From Methylomarinovum caldicuralii (GTDB lineage Bacteria; Pseudomonadota; Gammaproteobacteria; Methylococcales; Methylothermaceae), in contig NZ_AP024714.1 in assembly GCF_033126985.1 (NCBI RefSeq), forward strand, positions 2,062,990-2,126,989: DNA of 64,000 nt, given 5' to 3'. The translations under genes and the position numbers were made by a program. Under the pieces are notes generated by a model, which ran no database searches, was not told the origin of the DNA, and saw only the letters and a list, made by a program, of their open reading frames with translations. This document shows, piece after piece, positions 9,505-19,622 of the stretch (the stretch's first letter is position 1; each line of letters starts with the position of its first letter).

Positions 9505-10064
9505 GCCCCGACCTTGGCCAGCCAGTCCTCCAGTCTGGGGAAACGCGCGGCGATGTCGCTGCCGGTGTAATCGGCCTGCCAGCCCTCCGGGGTGGTGAAC
9601 AGGCGGATGCACTTGAGCTCGGGACGCGCACCCATGTCGAACCAGTGACGGGTGCCGGCGGGGACGCTGATGAGATCGCCGGCCTCGCACAGGACGATGT
9701 GGACCCGATCGTCAGGATGGAGATAGAACAGCCCCCGGCCGCCGACGAAGAAACGCACCTCGAAGTCGCTGTGGGTGTGCTCGGCCAGGAACTTGGCCCG
9801 CAGCGCCTCGCGGTCGGGATGGTCCGGGGTGACGGCGATGACGTCGGCGGACTGGAAGCCGTATTGCCGCTTCAGGCGCGCCACCGGTTCGGCGTAGGCG
9901 GCCAGGATGGTCTCGGGATCGGGATCGGCCGGCAGGGGTTGGCCCGCCTCCCAGCGCTCGAACAGCACGCCGATCCGGTCCAGACAGGCGGCGATTTCCT
10001 CGGGATCGGTGATCTTTTCGAACGGCTCGAAGCCGGTCTCGGGGGAAACGGTCAACAGACTCAT
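9501..10064 (-). CDS. mtnD: Acireductone dioxygenase (MtnD)
   Basis: A 187-residue cupin enzyme that cleaves acireductone with O2; the Fe form yields the methionine precursor. The metal site is visible as [11 protein letters not shown] (two His and one Glu) with the fourth ligand His in GTRHWFDMG. It overlaps mtnB upstream and mtnC downstream by 4 bp each, so the three are translationally coupled. Cytoplasmic. Confidence 0.94.
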   Translation of the reverse strand: MSLLTVSPETGFEPFEKITDPEEIAACLDRIGVLFERWEAGQPLPADPDPETILAAYAEPVARLKRQYGFQSADVIAVTPDHPDREALRAKFLAEHTHSDFEVRFFVGGRGLFYLHPDDRVHIVLCEAGDLISVPAGTRHWFDMGARPELKCIRLFTTPEGWQADYTGSDIAARFPRLEDWLAKVGA

Positions 10065-10669
10065 GATCTTACTCCGTACAGTCTTACTTCACAGTCGAAC
10101 ATGAATTCCAGCGCTTCCACCGCCGTCAGCGCCGCCGCCACGCTGCCTCCCCAGGCGTAGAAACCGTGGCCGGCGATGATGTAGGCGTGCAGGCGGCGGT
10201 GACGCTCGATCCACTGATCCACCTTGCGTGCCAGCCGCGGGATGTCCTGGTCGTTGGCGAAGATCGGCACCACCAGGCGGTGGGCGTGGGTGTCGATGCC
10301 GTCGAGGGCCTTGAGCAGCTCGTGGTCTTCCAGCACCAGCTCGCCCTTGAACAGGCGCGAGGCCAGCACCGCCGCCGGGGAATGGGGATGGAGCACGGCG
10401 CGCACCTGGGGAAAGCGGCGGTAGATCCCCAGATGCAGGCCGGTTTCCGCCGACGGACGGCGGCCGTCGAGGGAACGGCCCTCGGCGTCGATGCGCAGGA
10501 TGTCGCCGGCCGTCAGCCTGCCCTTGTGGCGGCCGGAGGCGGTGATGGCGATGGTGCCGTCGTCGAGACGGGCGGAGAAATTGCCGCTGGTGGCCGGCAC
10601 CCAGCCGCGGCGGTACAGTTCCCGCCCGGCCTCGACCAGTTCGGCGGCGAGGGTGTCGAAGTCGCTCAT
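10061..10669 (-). CDS. mtnB: Methylthioribulose-1-phosphate dehydratase (MtnB)
   Basis: 202 residues from the ATG at 10667-10669. It is a class II aldolase-fold protein with the SGNFSARL motif near the N-terminus, HPHSPAAV for zinc binding, and a further His in [11 protein letters not shown]. It dehydrates 5-methylthioribulose-1-phosphate in methionine salvage. It overlaps the panC stop by 4 bp, so panC and the mtn genes form one transcript. mtnA is not visible in the window. Confidence 0.92.
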   Translation of the reverse strand: MSDFDTLAAELVEAGRELYRRGWVPATSGNFSARLDDGTIAITASGRHKGRLTAGDILRIDAEGRSLDGRRPSAETGLHLGIYRRFPQVRAVLHPHSPAAVLASRLFKGELVLEDHELLKALDGIDTHAHRLVVPIFANDQDIPRLARKVDQWIERHRRLHAYIIAGHGFYAWGGSVAAALTAVEALEFMFDCEVRLYGVRS

Positions 10670-11508
10670 GGCACTTGCAGGTTGTCGATCAGACGGGTCC
10701 GCCCCAGCCAGGCGGCGGCCAGGATCATCAGGGGCCGGTCGTCTGGCCCGGCTTCCCCCAGATCGGGGCGGCGGATCTCGAAATAGTCCGGCCGGAAGCC
10801 GGCTTCCTCCAGGGATTCCCGCTGGCGGCGGCACAAGGCGGCAAAATCCCGCTCTCCTGCGGCGATGGCGTCGCGGGCCTGACACAGGCTGCGGTAGAGC
10901 AGCGGCGCCCTGGCCCGCTCCTCGGGGGTGAGGTAGCCGTTGCGGGAACTCAGCGCCAGACCGTCGGCTTCGCGCACGATGGGCACGCCGACGATCTCCA
11001 CCGGGAAATTGAGGTCGGCCACCAGGCGGCGGATCACCTGAAGCTGCTGGTAATCTTTCTCGCCAAAAACAGCCACATCCGGCTGGACGATATTGAACAG
11101 CTTGGCCACCACGGTGGCAACGCCGCGGAAATGCCCGGGACGGCTGGCGCCGCAGAGGATTTCGGTGATTCCCGGCACCTCGACGAAGGTGGATTCGGCC
11201 AGGGGACGGGGATAGATTTCGGCCACCGGGGGGGCGAACACCAGGTCGGCGCCCCGCGTCTCCAGCTTGGCGCAGTCCGCCTCCAGGGTGCGGGGATAGC
11301 GGTCGTAGTCCTCGCCGGGACCGAACTGGAGCGGATTGACGAAGATGCTCACCACCACCCGGTCGCTGCAGCGGCGGGCGGTGTCCACCAGTTGCAGGTG
11401 ACCTTCGTGCAGGTTGCCCATGGTGGGCACCAGGACGATGCGCTGCCCTGCCCGGCGCCACTCCTCCAGGCAGGCACGCAGGTCGGCGATGCGGTCAAAC
11501 CGGCGCAT
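10666..11508 (-). CDS. panC: Pantothenate synthetase
   Basis: 280 residues from the ATG at 11506-11508, with CAGGAGA upstream. It joins pantoate and beta-alanine using ATP. Signature elements include [12 protein letters not shown] (about 27-38), [18 protein letters not shown] and the KMSKS-like region LSSRNGYL. It overlaps the upstream Uma2 gene by 14 bp and mtnB by 4 bp. Cytoplasmic; first committed enzyme with PanB for coenzyme A. Confidence 0.95.
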   Translation of the reverse strand: MRRFDRIADLRACLEEWRRAGQRIVLVPTMGNLHEGHLQLVDTARRCSDRVVVSIFVNPLQFGPGEDYDRYPRTLEADCAKLETRGADLVFAPPVAEIYPRPLAESTFVEVPGITEILCGASRPGHFRGVATVVAKLFNIVQPDVAVFGEKDYQQLQVIRRLVADLNFPVEIVGVPIVREADGLALSSRNGYLTPEERARAPLLYRSLCQARDAIAAGERDFAALCRRQRESLEEAGFRPDYFEIRRPDLGEAGPDDRPLMILAAAWLGRTRLIDNLQVP

Positions 11509-12094
11509 CGGCGTCTCCTGTCGCCAGGCTGAAATCCACCCCTTCGTACACCGCCGCCAGGGCGCAGCTGAAATCGACGCTGGCCAGCTCCAAGCGCGCG
11601 TCTTCGCCGGCGAAACTGAACAATTCCCAGCGGCCCTGATCGTTGCGGCGGAACACGTCCACGGCGTAACGACGCGGGTCGGCCAGCACGTATTCCCGCA
11701 AAGAGGCAAGCCGCCGGTACCAGGCGAACTTCTCCCCGCGGTCGAAACCCTCGGTGGTCGGCGACAGCACCTCGATCACCAGCAGCGGATGATCCTTGAA
11801 ATAAACCCGCCTGCGGTCTTCGACATCGCAGGTCACCAGCACGTCCGGATAGAAGAACGCCTCTCCCGCGTCGATGCGGACCTTCATGTCGGAGATGTAG
11901 GTGCTGCAGGGCGTTCCGCGCAGGTGGGATTGCAGCAGAAAGCCGAAATTCATGGTCAGTCGCACATGGCCGTCGGCCGCCCCCACCATGGCATACACCT
12001 GCCCCTGGAGGTATTCATGCTTGACCGGGGCGGTCTTCTCCCCCTCGAGGTAAGCCTGCGGCGTCAGCCGCAGGGATTCGGCGCGTACGGACAT
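11495..12094 (-). CDS. Uma2/DUF820-family nuclease-like protein inserted between panB and panC
   Basis: 199 residues with family hallmarks: [15 protein letters not shown] near the N-terminus, [20 protein letters not shown] in the core, and [22 protein letters not shown]. It is embedded in a biosynthetic operon, 12 bp after panB and overlapping panC by 14 bp, so it is transcribed with them. Nothing links it to pantothenate; its placement looks like insertion of a mobile-prone gene family. Function unknown. Confidence 0.8.
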   Translation of the reverse strand: MSVRAESLRLTPQAYLEGEKTAPVKHEYLQGQVYAMVGAADGHVRLTMNFGFLLQSHLRGTPCSTYISDMKVRIDAGEAFFYPDVLVTCDVEDRRRVYFKDHPLLVIEVLSPTTEGFDRGEKFAWYRRLASLREYVLADPRRYAVDVFRRNDQGRWELFSFAGEDARLELASVDFSCALAAVYEGVDFSLATGDADAPV

Positions 12095-12106
12095 CGTTCG
12101 CCCTCC

Positions 12107-12904
12107 TCAGTAGGATTGCTCGGCGGTGGGAAAGCGGCCCTGCCGGACCGCCTCCACGTAAGCGCGCACCGCCTCTTCGATGCCGCCCCCTGCGGCGAGG
12201 AAATCCTGAACGAAGCGGGGCGGCCTGCCCTCGAACCACAGCCCCAGAAGATCGTGAAGCACCAGCACCTGACCGTCGCAGTGGGGCCCGGCGCCGATGC
12301 CGATGGTGGGCACGGCAACCTCGGCGGTGACCGCCTCGGCCAGGGTTGCCGGGATGCACTCGAGCACCAGCAGATCGACACCGGCCTCCTCCAGCAGGCA
12401 GGCGTCCTCCAGCAAACGCTGGGCCGCCTGGGGATCGCTGCCCTGTACCCGGTACCGGCCCAGACGGTGGATCGACTGGGGCAGCAGGCCCAGATGGCCG
12501 CACACCGGTATGCCCTCGGCCACCAGCGCCTTCACCACCTCCAGACGCTGGCGGCCGCCCTCCAGCTTCACCATCTGGGCGCCGGCCCGCACCAGTTCGG
12601 CGGCGCTGGCGACCGCCTGGTGCGGATGCACATAGCTGGCGAAAGGCAGATCCGCCAGCACCAGGGGACGCTCCAGGCCGCGGCGCACGCAGCCGACGTG
12701 ATAGGCCATCTGCTCCAGGGTCACCGCCACCGTGGCCGGCCGCCCCTGGACCACCACGCCCAGGGAATCCCCCACCAAAGCGACATCCACCCCGGACCGC
12801 TCCAGCACCCGGGCGAAGGTGGCGTCGTACACGGTCAGGCAGGCGATCTTGTCGCCCCGGGCCTTGCGCGCGCGCAGTTCGGGAACGGTGATCGGTGCGG
12901 TCAT
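12107..12904 (-). CDS. panB: 3-methyl-2-oxobutanoate hydroxymethyltransferase
   Basis: 265 residues from the ATG at 12902-12904, which overlaps the folK stop (ATGA). It transfers a hydroxymethyl group from methylenetetrahydrofolate to ketoisovalerate, the first step of pantoate synthesis. Signatures include LVGDSLGVVVQG, DLPFASY, KLEGG, and the GHLGLLPQS and GIGAGPHCDGQVLV stretches. The link with folK is logical because both use folate chemistry. Confidence 0.95.
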   Translation of the reverse strand: MTAPITVPELRARKARGDKIACLTVYDATFARVLERSGVDVALVGDSLGVVVQGRPATVAVTLEQMAYHVGCVRRGLERPLVLADLPFASYVHPHQAVASAAELVRAGAQMVKLEGGRQRLEVVKALVAEGIPVCGHLGLLPQSIHRLGRYRVQGSDPQAAQRLLEDACLLEEAGVDLLVLECIPATLAEAVTAEVAVPTIGIGAGPHCDGQVLVLHDLLGLWFEGRPPRFVQDFLAAGGGIEEAVRAYVEAVRQGRFPTAEQSY

Positions 12905-13389
12905 AGGCGCTCCAGCCCCTCGGTGGGGCAACGTCGAACCAGATCGGACAAAGGACCTACATCCGGCACATAGAGATCCGCCGGCGCGATCTCCGCCAGG
13001 GGATGGAGCACGAAACAGCGCTCGGCCAGACCGTAATGGGGCACGGTCAGATCCTCGGTGCGGATGCAGGCGCGGCCGTAAAGCAGAATATCCAGATCCA
13101 GGGTCCTCGGCCCCCAGCGCTCGCCTTCCCGCACCCGTCCCTGGGCGGCCTCGATGGCCTGGAGCGCGGACAACAATTGCATCGCTGGAAGTTCGGTATC
13201 GACCGCCATGACCGCGTTGACGTAGTCGGGCTGATCCTGCGGCCCCATGGGGCGGCTGCGGTAGAGGCTGGAAAAGGCGGCCTCCTTGACCCCTTCCAGG
13301 TTGGCGATCGCGGCCCGCGCCCGTTCGAGCTGGCGCACCGGATCCCCGAGATTGCTGCCGAGGCCGATGTAGGCGCGGATCGCGGTCAT
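12901..13389 (-). CDS. folK: 6-hydroxymethyl-7,8-dihydropterin pyrophosphokinase
   Basis: 162 residues. The N-terminal YIGLGSNLGDP, the central WGPRTLDLDILLYG and the LTVPHYGLAERCFVLHPLAE segment define HPPK. It pyrophosphorylates hydroxymethyl-dihydropterin in folate synthesis. It overlaps pcnB upstream and panB downstream by 4 bp each. The pcnB-folK-panB-panC order is common in gammaproteobacteria. Confidence 0.95.
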   Translation of the reverse strand: MTAIRAYIGLGSNLGDPVRQLERARAAIANLEGVKEAAFSSLYRSRPMGPQDQPDYVNAVMAVDTELPAMQLLSALQAIEAAQGRVREGERWGPRTLDLDILLYGRACIRTEDLTVPHYGLAERCFVLHPLAEIAPADLYVPDVGPLSDLVRRCPTEGLERL

Positions 13390-14747
13390 GATTCGCTGCT
13401 CTCTTTGGATTTGGCGCGGCGGCGGGAACGGTGCCGGCGGCGGCCTCGGGCCGGCCCCTGGATCATCTTGCGGCGCTCGCTGTCGCCGGCCTGCTGGAAG
13501 CGGGTCCACCATTCGGCCAGCTCCGGTTCGATCTCCCCCGCCTCGCTGCGCAGCAGCAGAAAGTCGTAGGCGGCGCGGAAGCGGGGGTGACTCAGCAACC
13601 GCAGCGGCCGGCCGCCCCGGCGGCGCTCGAAGCGGGGCTGCAGGGTCCAGACCTCGCGCATCGGCAGCGCCACCCGCTTGGGAATGGCCACGTGGCGGAC
13701 CTGGGCGCTGAGCACCTCGCTGGCGGCCTCCTGCACCGCCACCACTGGCGCGACGCCCTCGGCCTGACGCCGCAGCGCTTCGAGACGCACCGGCTCCCAC
13801 AGCAACGCCGCGTAGAGGAAATAGGGCGTCACCGGCGCGTCCTCGGCCAGGCGGCGGTCGGTGTTCTCCAGCGCCTTGGCCACCAGGGTCAGGGGGAACC
13901 CGTCGGGCTGCCGGGCCAGGGCCTTCTCGGTGAGCGGGAACAGGGGTTCGAACAGGCCGTAATGGCGCAGCGCCTCGAAAGTCTGCACCGCACAGCCGGA
14001 CAGGAACAGCTTGAGAACTTCCTCGTAGAGGCGGGCCGGGGGAATGTCCTCGAGCAGATGGGCCAGACGCGGCAGCAGCGTCTCACAGGACTTATCGAGC
14101 ACGAAGCCGAGCTTGGTCATGAAGCGGACCGCCCGCAGCATCCGCACCGGATCCTCGCGGTAGCGCACTTCCGGCTCGCCGATCAGGCGCAGCACCCCGG
14201 CTTTCAGGTCTTCCATGCCGCCGACGTAATCGACCACCGAGAAGTCGGCGATGTCGTAATACAGGGCGTTGACGGTGAAATCCCGACGCCAGGCGTCTTC
14301 CTCGATGGTGCCGTAGACGTTGTCGCGCAGAACCCGCCCGGTTTCCTCCTCCCGGGCCCAGTCCCCCGCCCCTTCCGGGGCGGCGGCGCGGAAGGTGGCC
14401 ACCTCGATGATCTCGCGCCCGAAACGCACGTGGGCGAGGCGGAAACGGCGGCCGATCAGGCGGCAGTTGCGGAACAGCTTGCGGATCTGTTCCGGATGGG
14501 CGTCGGTGGCGACGTCGAAATCCTTGGGTTCGCGCCCCAGCAGCAGATCGCGCACGCAGCCGCCCACCAGACAGGCGCGGAATCCGGCCTTGTGCAGCCG
14601 GTACAGCACCTTGAGGGCGCTCGGACTGATCTGGCGCCGGGAAATCGAGTGCTGGGATCGTGGATAGATCCGGGGGCCGGGACGGCCTGCTGCCGGCTTG
14701 GACGTCTCGGGTTTCAGGAGTTTTTTGACCAGATTGAGAATCGGCAA
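13386..14747 (-). CDS. pcnB: Poly(A) polymerase I
   Basis: 453 residues. The nucleotidyltransferase signature LVGGCVRDLLLGREPKDFDV (about 60-79) contains the catalytic Asp pair, followed by the RNA- and ATP-binding region RRDFTVNALYYD and the REDPVRMLRAVRF stretch typical of the PcnB/CCA-adding class II family. A basic C-terminal tail (RGRRRHRSRRRAK) and a basic N-terminus favour poly(A) polymerase over tRNA nucleotidyltransferase. It adds 3' poly(A) tails that promote RNA decay. It heads the folK-pan-mtn run. Confidence 0.93.
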   Translation of the reverse strand: MPILNLVKKLLKPETSKPAAGRPGPRIYPRSQHSISRRQISPSALKVLYRLHKAGFRACLVGGCVRDLLLGREPKDFDVATDAHPEQIRKLFRNCRLIGRRFRLAHVRFGREIIEVATFRAAAPEGAGDWAREEETGRVLRDNVYGTIEEDAWRRDFTVNALYYDIADFSVVDYVGGMEDLKAGVLRLIGEPEVRYREDPVRMLRAVRFMTKLGFVLDKSCETLLPRLAHLLEDIPPARLYEEVLKLFLSGCAVQTFEALRHYGLFEPLFPLTEKALARQPDGFPLTLVAKALENTDRRLAEDAPVTPYFLYAALLWEPVRLEALRRQAEGVAPVVAVQEAASEVLSAQVRHVAIPKRVALPMREVWTLQPRFERRRGGRPLRLLSHPRFRAAYDFLLLRSEAGEIEPELAEWWTRFQQAGDSERRKMIQGPARGRRRHRSRRRAKSKESSES

Positions 14748-14769
14748 GGCTCGTCGTGGCAGGTTGATG

Positions 14770-15039
14770 TCAAATCCCCATGTTGGCCAATGCCACCATG
14801 ATGTCGTTGAGGATGGCGGTCAGGCGGGGGTGTTCCACTTCGAAACGGAGCAGTTCCGCCTCCAGCTCCTTCAGCAGGCTGTCATGGCTTTCCTCGCCGC
14901 CCGCCTCCAGCTGACGCTCGACCCGCCGGGCCAGATCCCCGAGGCGCTGGCGGGTGGCCTCGTCGGCCTCCAGATTCTCGAGTTCCGCCTGCAGGCGTGC
15001 CAGTCCTTCGCTCAAGCGGCGTTTGCTTTCTTCGCTCAT
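14770..15039 (-). CDS. DUF4404-family protein
   Basis: 89 residues, mostly acidic helices with a coiled-coil character. The C-terminus FEVEHPRLTAILNDIMVALA is characteristic of the DUF4404 family of small proteobacterial proteins. Function unknown. It sits 22 bp upstream of pcnB in the same direction. Confidence 0.75.
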   Translation of the reverse strand: MSEESKRRLSEGLARLQAELENLEADEATRQRLGDLARRVERQLEAGGEESHDSLLKELEAELLRFEVEHPRLTAILNDIMVALANMGI

Positions 15040-15125
15040 AAAGGTGCTCCAGCGTTGCGATGCAGGGAAATCCTACCACAGCCCCAGGCCTGCAGCACCT
15101 GAATAAAGGTGCATAAAGGTGCTCG

Positions 15126-15151
15126 CTGACAGGCTCGGATGCCCTTATAAT
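15126..15151 (+). promoter_or_regulatory. Candidate promoter upstream of the 83-residue membrane protein
   Basis: A perfect TATAAT (15146-15151) lies about 60 bp upstream of the start at 15210. The best -35 match, CTGACA (15126-15131), is only 14 bp away, so the -35 is uncertain. Two direct copies of ATAAAGGTGC occur just upstream (about 15103-15122). Confidence 0.4.
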
Positions 15152-15209
15152 GCTAAGCTTGCAGTCGGATTTTCAAAAAAAACCGCCATCTTGAGGAGGA
15201 TGACTACCG

Positions 15210-15461
15210 ATGAACGCCATTTCTGATATTTATAAGATCAAAATCCGTCCCGAGGAGTTCCTGGCCCACCCCGCCCTCACCGCCACCTTCGTGGTCCTGT
15301 TCTTCGGTCTCACCTTCGCCCGCCTGCCCGCCCTGCTGTACATGCTCATGCTGGCGCTGGAGGTTTACATCGCCATGTTCTTCGGTGGCCGTTTCGCCCA
15401 GGGGGACCAGGGCAGCGAGGCCGGCCCCGTCCAGGGCCAACCCAGCGAAGAAACCTCCTGA
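15210..15461 (+). CDS. Small two-helix membrane protein, DUF4389-like
   Basis: 83 residues with two hydrophobic segments at about 23-55 and a polar, Gln/Glu-rich tail. AGGAGG lies nine bases before the ATG. I suspect, without certainty, a relation to small DUF4389-type membrane proteins. It precedes pepA by 13 bp and is likely co-transcribed with it. Confidence 0.55.
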   Translation: MNAISDIYKIKIRPEEFLAHPALTATFVVLFFGLTFARLPALLYMLMLALEVYIAMFFGGRFAQGDQGSEAGPVQGQPSEETS

Positions 15462-15474
15462 TTCAGGTAATGCC

Positions 15475-16962
15475 ATGGAATTCAGCCTTCACACCGCAAG
15501 CCCAAGCAAAAAACCCACCGACTGTCTGATCGTCGGGGTCTACGACAAACGCAAGCTCACCCCCACCGCCCAGCTTGTGGACGAGGCCACCGACGGCCGC
15601 CTGGGCAAGGTGCTCAAGCGCGAGGACTTCAAGGCCAAGCCCGGCGACACCCTGCGCCTGCCCCAGCTCGACGGCTGCCGCGCGGAACGGATTCTGGTGG
15701 TCGGCCTGGGCAAGAAAAAGTCGCTCGACGCCAAAAAATACGCCAAGGCCCTCGACGGTGCCGCCAAGGCGGTGACCGGGATGCCGGTAAGGAAGGCCCT
15801 GTGCGCCCTGCTCGATGCCACTGTCTCCGACCGCGATGCCCGCTGGCAGGCCCGCCAGATCCTGCAGCGCTTCACCGACGCCACGTACCGCTTAACCGAG
15901 CTGAAAAGCGAACCGGGCGACCTGCCCGCCCTGGACCGGATCGATCTCCACCTGGAGGACAAGACCTGCAGCGATGCGGCCGAAGGCGGCGCCCGCGAGG
16001 GGCTGGCCATCGCCGCCGGCATGAAGCTGACCAAGGATCTCGGCAACCTGCCGGGCAACCTCTGCACCCCCGCCTACCTGGCGGAACAGGCCCGGAAACT
16101 GGCTGACCGCCACGGCAAGATCACGGCGACGGTGCTGGAAGAGGGAGACATGGAAAAGCTGGGGATGGGGGCGCTGCTGGCGGTTTCCCGCGGCAGCTGC
16201 CAGCCGGCCAGGCTCATCGTCCTGGAGTACCGCGGCGGCAAGGCCAAAGACCAACCCGTCGCTCTGGTGGGCAAGGGGCTGACCTTCGACGCCGGCGGCA
16301 TCTCCATCAAGCCGTCCCAGAACATGGACGAGATGAAGTACGACATGTGCGGCGGCGCCAGCGTGCTCGGCACCTTCGAAACCGTGGCGCAACTGGGGCT
16401 GCCCATCAACCTGGTGGGCGTCGTCCCCGCCTCGGAGAACCTGCCCGACGGCAACGCCCTCAAGCCCGGCGACATTATCAAGAGCCTGTCCGGCAGGACC
16501 ATCGAGGTGCTCAACACCGACGCCGAAGGCCGCCTGATCCTCTGCGATGCCCTCACCTACGCCGAGCGTTTCCAGCCGCAGGTGGTCATCGACATCGCCA
16601 CCCTGACCGGCGCCTGCATCGTCGCCCTCGGCCGTCACGCCTCGGGGCTTTTGGGCAACGACGACACGCTGTGCCGGCAACTGCTCGACGCCGGGGAAAC
16701 CAGCCTCGACCGCGCCTGGCAACTGCCCCTGTGGGAGGAATACCAGGAACAGCTCAAGTCCAACTTCGCCGACATGGCCAACATCGGCGGTCGTGAGGCC
16801 GGCACCATCACCGCCGCCTGCTTTCTGGCCCGCTATGCCGAAAACTTCCGCTGGGCCCATCTGGACATCGCCGGCACCGCCTGGAACACGGGCCAGAACA
16901 AAGGGGCCACCGGACGCCCGGTGCCGCTGCTGACCCAGTTCCTCCTCAACCGGATCGAATGA
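15475..16962 (+). CDS. pepA: Leucyl aminopeptidase (M17 family)
   Basis: 495 residues from the ATG at 15475; the frame is open further upstream but this start fits the family. The hallmark NTDAEGRL (catalytic metal-binding octapeptide) is at about residues 343-350 and [16 protein letters not shown] holds the catalytic Lys and a metal-binding Asp. The hexameric di-metal enzyme removes N-terminal residues; in gammaproteobacteria PepA can also bind DNA. It overlaps holC by 4 bp, the usual pepA-holC arrangement. Confidence 0.96.
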   Translation: MEFSLHTASPSKKPTDCLIVGVYDKRKLTPTAQLVDEATDGRLGKVLKREDFKAKPGDTLRLPQLDGCRAERILVVGLGKKKSLDAKKYAKALDGAAKAVTGMPVRKALCALLDATVSDRDARWQARQILQRFTDATYRLTELKSEPGDLPALDRIDLHLEDKTCSDAAEGGAREGLAIAAGMKLTKDLGNLPGNLCTPAYLAEQARKLADRHGKITATVLEEGDMEKLGMGALLAVSRGSCQPARLIVLEYRGGKAKDQPVALVGKGLTFDAGGISIKPSQNMDEMKYDMCGGASVLGTFETVAQLGLPINLVGVVPASENLPDGNALKPGDIIKSLSGRTIEVLNTDAEGRLILCDALTYAERFQPQVVIDIATLTGACIVALGRHASGLLGNDDTLCRQLLDAGETSLDRAWQLPLWEEYQEQLKSNFADMANIGGREAGTITAACFLARYAENFRWAHLDIAGTAWNTGQNKGATGRPVPLLTQFLLNRIE

Positions 16963-17390
16963 CCCGGGTCGATTTCTACGTCCTGCCGGGCGCCGACGCC
17001 AGCGCCCGGCGGGTGTTCGCCTGCCGTCTGGCGGAGAAAGCCTGGAAGGCGGGGCACAGGGTCTTCATTCGCGTGAACGATACCGCCGAGGCGGGTATTC
17101 TGGACGAGCTGCTCTGGACCTTCCGCCAGGGCAGCTTCGTTCCCCACACCCTGGCGGACAATTACCCCAACGATCCGCTGGCAGACGTATTGATCGGCAC
17201 CGGCGCCGCGCCGGAGGCCTTTCACGATTTCCTCATCGACCTCGCCCCCGGCGTGCCGGAGGACTGGGCCCGGTACCGGCGCATCGCCGAGATCGTCGAT
17301 CAGGACGAGGCGGTGCGTCAGGCCGGGCGGCAAAAATACCGCTTCTATCAGTCCCAGGGCATGGAACCGTCGACCCACAAGATCGACTGA
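16959..17390 (+). CDS. holC: DNA polymerase III subunit chi
   Basis: 143 residues with the chi fold signature: N-terminal [38 protein letters not shown] and a typical [10 protein letters not shown] stretch. Chi links the clamp loader to single-strand-binding protein. The start overlaps the pepA stop. Cytoplasmic. Confidence 0.93.
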   Translation: MTRVDFYVLPGADASARRVFACRLAEKAWKAGHRVFIRVNDTAEAGILDELLWTFRQGSFVPHTLADNYPNDPLADVLIGTGAAPEAFHDFLIDLAPGVPEDWARYRRIAEIVDQDEAVRQAGRQKYRFYQSQGMEPSTHKID

Positions 17391-17394
17391 AGAA

Positions 17395-18198
17395 ATGAAA
17401 ACGAAACTGCATTTCCTGCTGCTTCTTCTGTTGCTGGCACCGGCGCTGCCCGCCGGCGAGCGCCTGCGCCTGGCCACCACCACCAGCACCGACAACACGG
17501 GTCTGCTGGCGGCCATCAATGCGGTCTTCACGGAGCGCACCGGCATCGCCGTGGACGTGATCGCCGTCGGCACCGGCAAGGCGCTGAAACTGGGGCGGAA
17601 CTGCGACGTTGATGCGGTGCTGGTGCACGCCCCCGAAGCCGAGAAGGCGTTCGTCGAGGCCGGTTACGGCATCGACCGTCTGGCGGTGATGCACAACGAT
17701 TTCGTCATCGTCGGCCCCAAAGGCGATCCGGCCGGCGTCCGCCGGGCCAAAACGGCCGCAGAAGCCCTGGGCAAAATCGCCCGGGCACAGGTGCCCTTCG
17801 TCTCCCGCGGCGATGATTCCGGCACCCACAAGAAGGAAAAACAGCTGTGGCGACAGGCTGGCATCGAACCGCAGGGAGCATGGTACTATTCCATCGGTCA
17901 GGGCATGGGGGCGGCGTTGCAGGTTGCCGAGGAAAAACAGGCTTATGTCCTCACCGACCGCGGCACCTGGCTGGCGATGCAGGACAAGCTGCCGGATCTG
18001 ACCGTCGTCTTCGAAGGTGACCCGGCGCTTTTCAACCCCTACCACCTCATCGCCGTCAACCCGAAACGCTGCCCCAACGCCGACTTCGAGACAGCGATGC
18101 AATACGCGGCCTTCCTCACCGGCCCGGTGGGGCAGAAGCTGATCGCAAATTTCAAGGTCGGCGGCAGACCACTGTTCCATCCCGACGTACTGCCCTAG
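17395..18198 (+). CDS. tupA: Tungstate-binding periplasmic protein of an ABC transporter (TupA-like)
   Basis: 267 residues with a signal peptide (about 1-19, ending ALPAG). The mature start LRLATTTSTDNTGLL and the FVSRGDDSGTHKKEKQLW motif are diagnostic of TupA-type tungstate binders and distinguish it from molybdate ModA. No tupB or tupC follows; the next genes run the other way. Tungstate uptake would serve the formate dehydrogenase encoded at 3.2-7.7 kb. It is 4 bp after holC and its stop overlaps the convergent ligase gene by 4 bp. Confidence 0.88.
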   Translation: MKTKLHFLLLLLLLAPALPAGERLRLATTTSTDNTGLLAAINAVFTERTGIAVDVIAVGTGKALKLGRNCDVDAVLVHAPEAEKAFVEAGYGIDRLAVMHNDFVIVGPKGDPAGVRRAKTAAEALGKIARAQVPFVSRGDDSGTHKKEKQLWRQAGIEPQGAWYYSIGQGMGAALQVAEEKQAYVLTDRGTWLAMQDKLPDLTVVFEGDPALFNPYHLIAVNPKRCPNADFETAMQYAAFLTGPVGQKLIANFKVGGRPLFHPDVLP

Positions 18199-19622
18199 CG
18201 GCGCTTCACCTTGCCGCTGGGGGTGAGGGGGATCGCCGGCACCTGCCGCAGCCGCTGGGGCACCTTATAGGTCGACAGGCGGTCGCGGCAGAAATCCCGC
18301 AGCGCCTCGGCATCCAGCACCGCTCCGGGGCGGGCGACCACCTCGGCGCAAACAATCTCCCCCGTCAGGGGATGGGGCTCGCCATAAACCCGCGCCAGGC
18401 CGACATCGGGATGGGCGCCCAGGATCGCCTCGACTTCCTCGGGAAAGACCTTGTTGCCGGCGACGTTGATCACATCCTTCTCGCGCCCGCAGACCACGAG
18501 ACGGCCATCCTCCCGCAGCCGGGCCAGATCCCCGGTGAGGAACCAGCCGTCCGCCAACACGGTTTCCGCCGGCTGCCAGGGGTTCAGGTAGGCATCGAAC
18601 AGCCCCGGCCCGCGAAGCGCCAGACGGCCGCTCTGCCCCGGCGCCACGGGCGAGAGACGATCGTCGAACAAGGCGGCCTCGAATTCGGCGATGGGATAGC
18701 CGACCGTCTCCGGATCGGCTGCCGCCGAAAGCCGGTCGATCAGGGGCAGACCCGCTTCGATCACCCCGTAGGCCTGCACGACGGGAATGCCGTGACGGGC
18801 GGTGAACGCACGGGCCACAGCCGGGGGGATGGCCGAGGAAGTCGATATCACCATCTTCAGGGTCGAAAATGCCCCCTGCGGTGCGGCCGTCAGCATCCGG
18901 ATCGGCATGGGGGAGGCATACAGCAGCGTCGCCCGATGGCGGTTGGCCGCCTCGGTCAGATGGTGCGCCAGCAGATCCCGGGCCAGGACGATGGCCGCCC
19001 CGCTGCGGATGTACACCAGGATGGTCACCAGAAAATGAAACGCCATCGGCAGAATCCAGAGGACGGCGTCCTCCGGGGTCAGCCCCAGCGCCCGGCGCGT
19101 CACCTCGACCCGCTCCAGGATCCGCCGGTGGGAGAGCACCACCCCCTTGCTCCGTCCCGTGGTCCCGGAGGTATAGCGGACGAAGGCCGCATCCGCCAGC
19201 GGGGTCACGGCCCGGTCCGGGGGCACGGCGGTCCGGGAAAAGCGCCACCGGCCGTCGGCTCCGGGCAACGGCCCGCCTCCCGGCAGCGGCTCGATGCCGT
19301 GGCCGTCGTCGAGAATCCCGTGCAGACCGGTGTCCTGGAGGATCCGGGCGATCTCCGCCGCCTTCAGCTGATGCGACAGCGGGAAGACCGTCGCCCCACA
19401 CCCCATCCCGGCGAACATGGCAGCGACGAAATGGCGGCTGTTGCGCCCCATGATTCCCAGGCCCATGCCCGGCCCCATGCCGGCCTGCAGCAGAGCGGCC
19501 TTCAAGCGCCGGCTGTCGCGATACAGCTCCGCATAGCTCACCGCCCCCTCGGCATCCAGGATCGCCGGCCGCTCCGGCCAGGTTTCCGCGGCCAGGGCGA
19601 GAATCTCCTCGACCGACTTCAT
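18195..19622 (-). CDS. AMP-dependent acyl/aryl acid ligase
   Basis: 475 residues from the ATG at 19620-19622, which overlaps the upstream oxidoreductase stop. The frame is open 300 codons further only because of overlap. ANL-superfamily motifs: YTSGTTGRSKGVVLSH (P-loop), VVQAYGVIEAG, and the hinge and lysine region ending TPSGKVKRR. It should activate a carboxylic acid as an acyl-adenylate and load it on CoA or on the carrier protein encoded two genes upstream. The N-terminal domain is slightly short compared with acyl-CoA synthetases. It is the last gene of the five-gene cluster. Confidence 0.85.
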   Translation of the reverse strand: MKSVEEILALAAETWPERPAILDAEGAVSYAELYRDSRRLKAALLQAGMGPGMGLGIMGRNSRHFVAAMFAGMGCGATVFPLSHQLKAAEIARILQDTGLHGILDDGHGIEPLPGGGPLPGADGRWRFSRTAVPPDRAVTPLADAAFVRYTSGTTGRSKGVVLSHRRILERVEVTRRALGLTPEDAVLWILPMAFHFLVTILVYIRSGAAIVLARDLLAHHLTEAANRHRATLLYASPMPIRMLTAAPQGAFSTLKMVISTSSAIPPAVARAFTARHGIPVVQAYGVIEAGLPLIDRLSAAADPETVGYPIAEFEAALFDDRLSPVAPGQSGRLALRGPGLFDAYLNPWQPAETVLADGWFLTGDLARLREDGRLVVCGREKDVINVAGNKVFPEEVEAILGAHPDVGLARVYGEPHPLTGEIVCAEVVARPGAVLDAEALRDFCRDRLSTYKVPQRLRQVPAIPLTPSGKVKRR

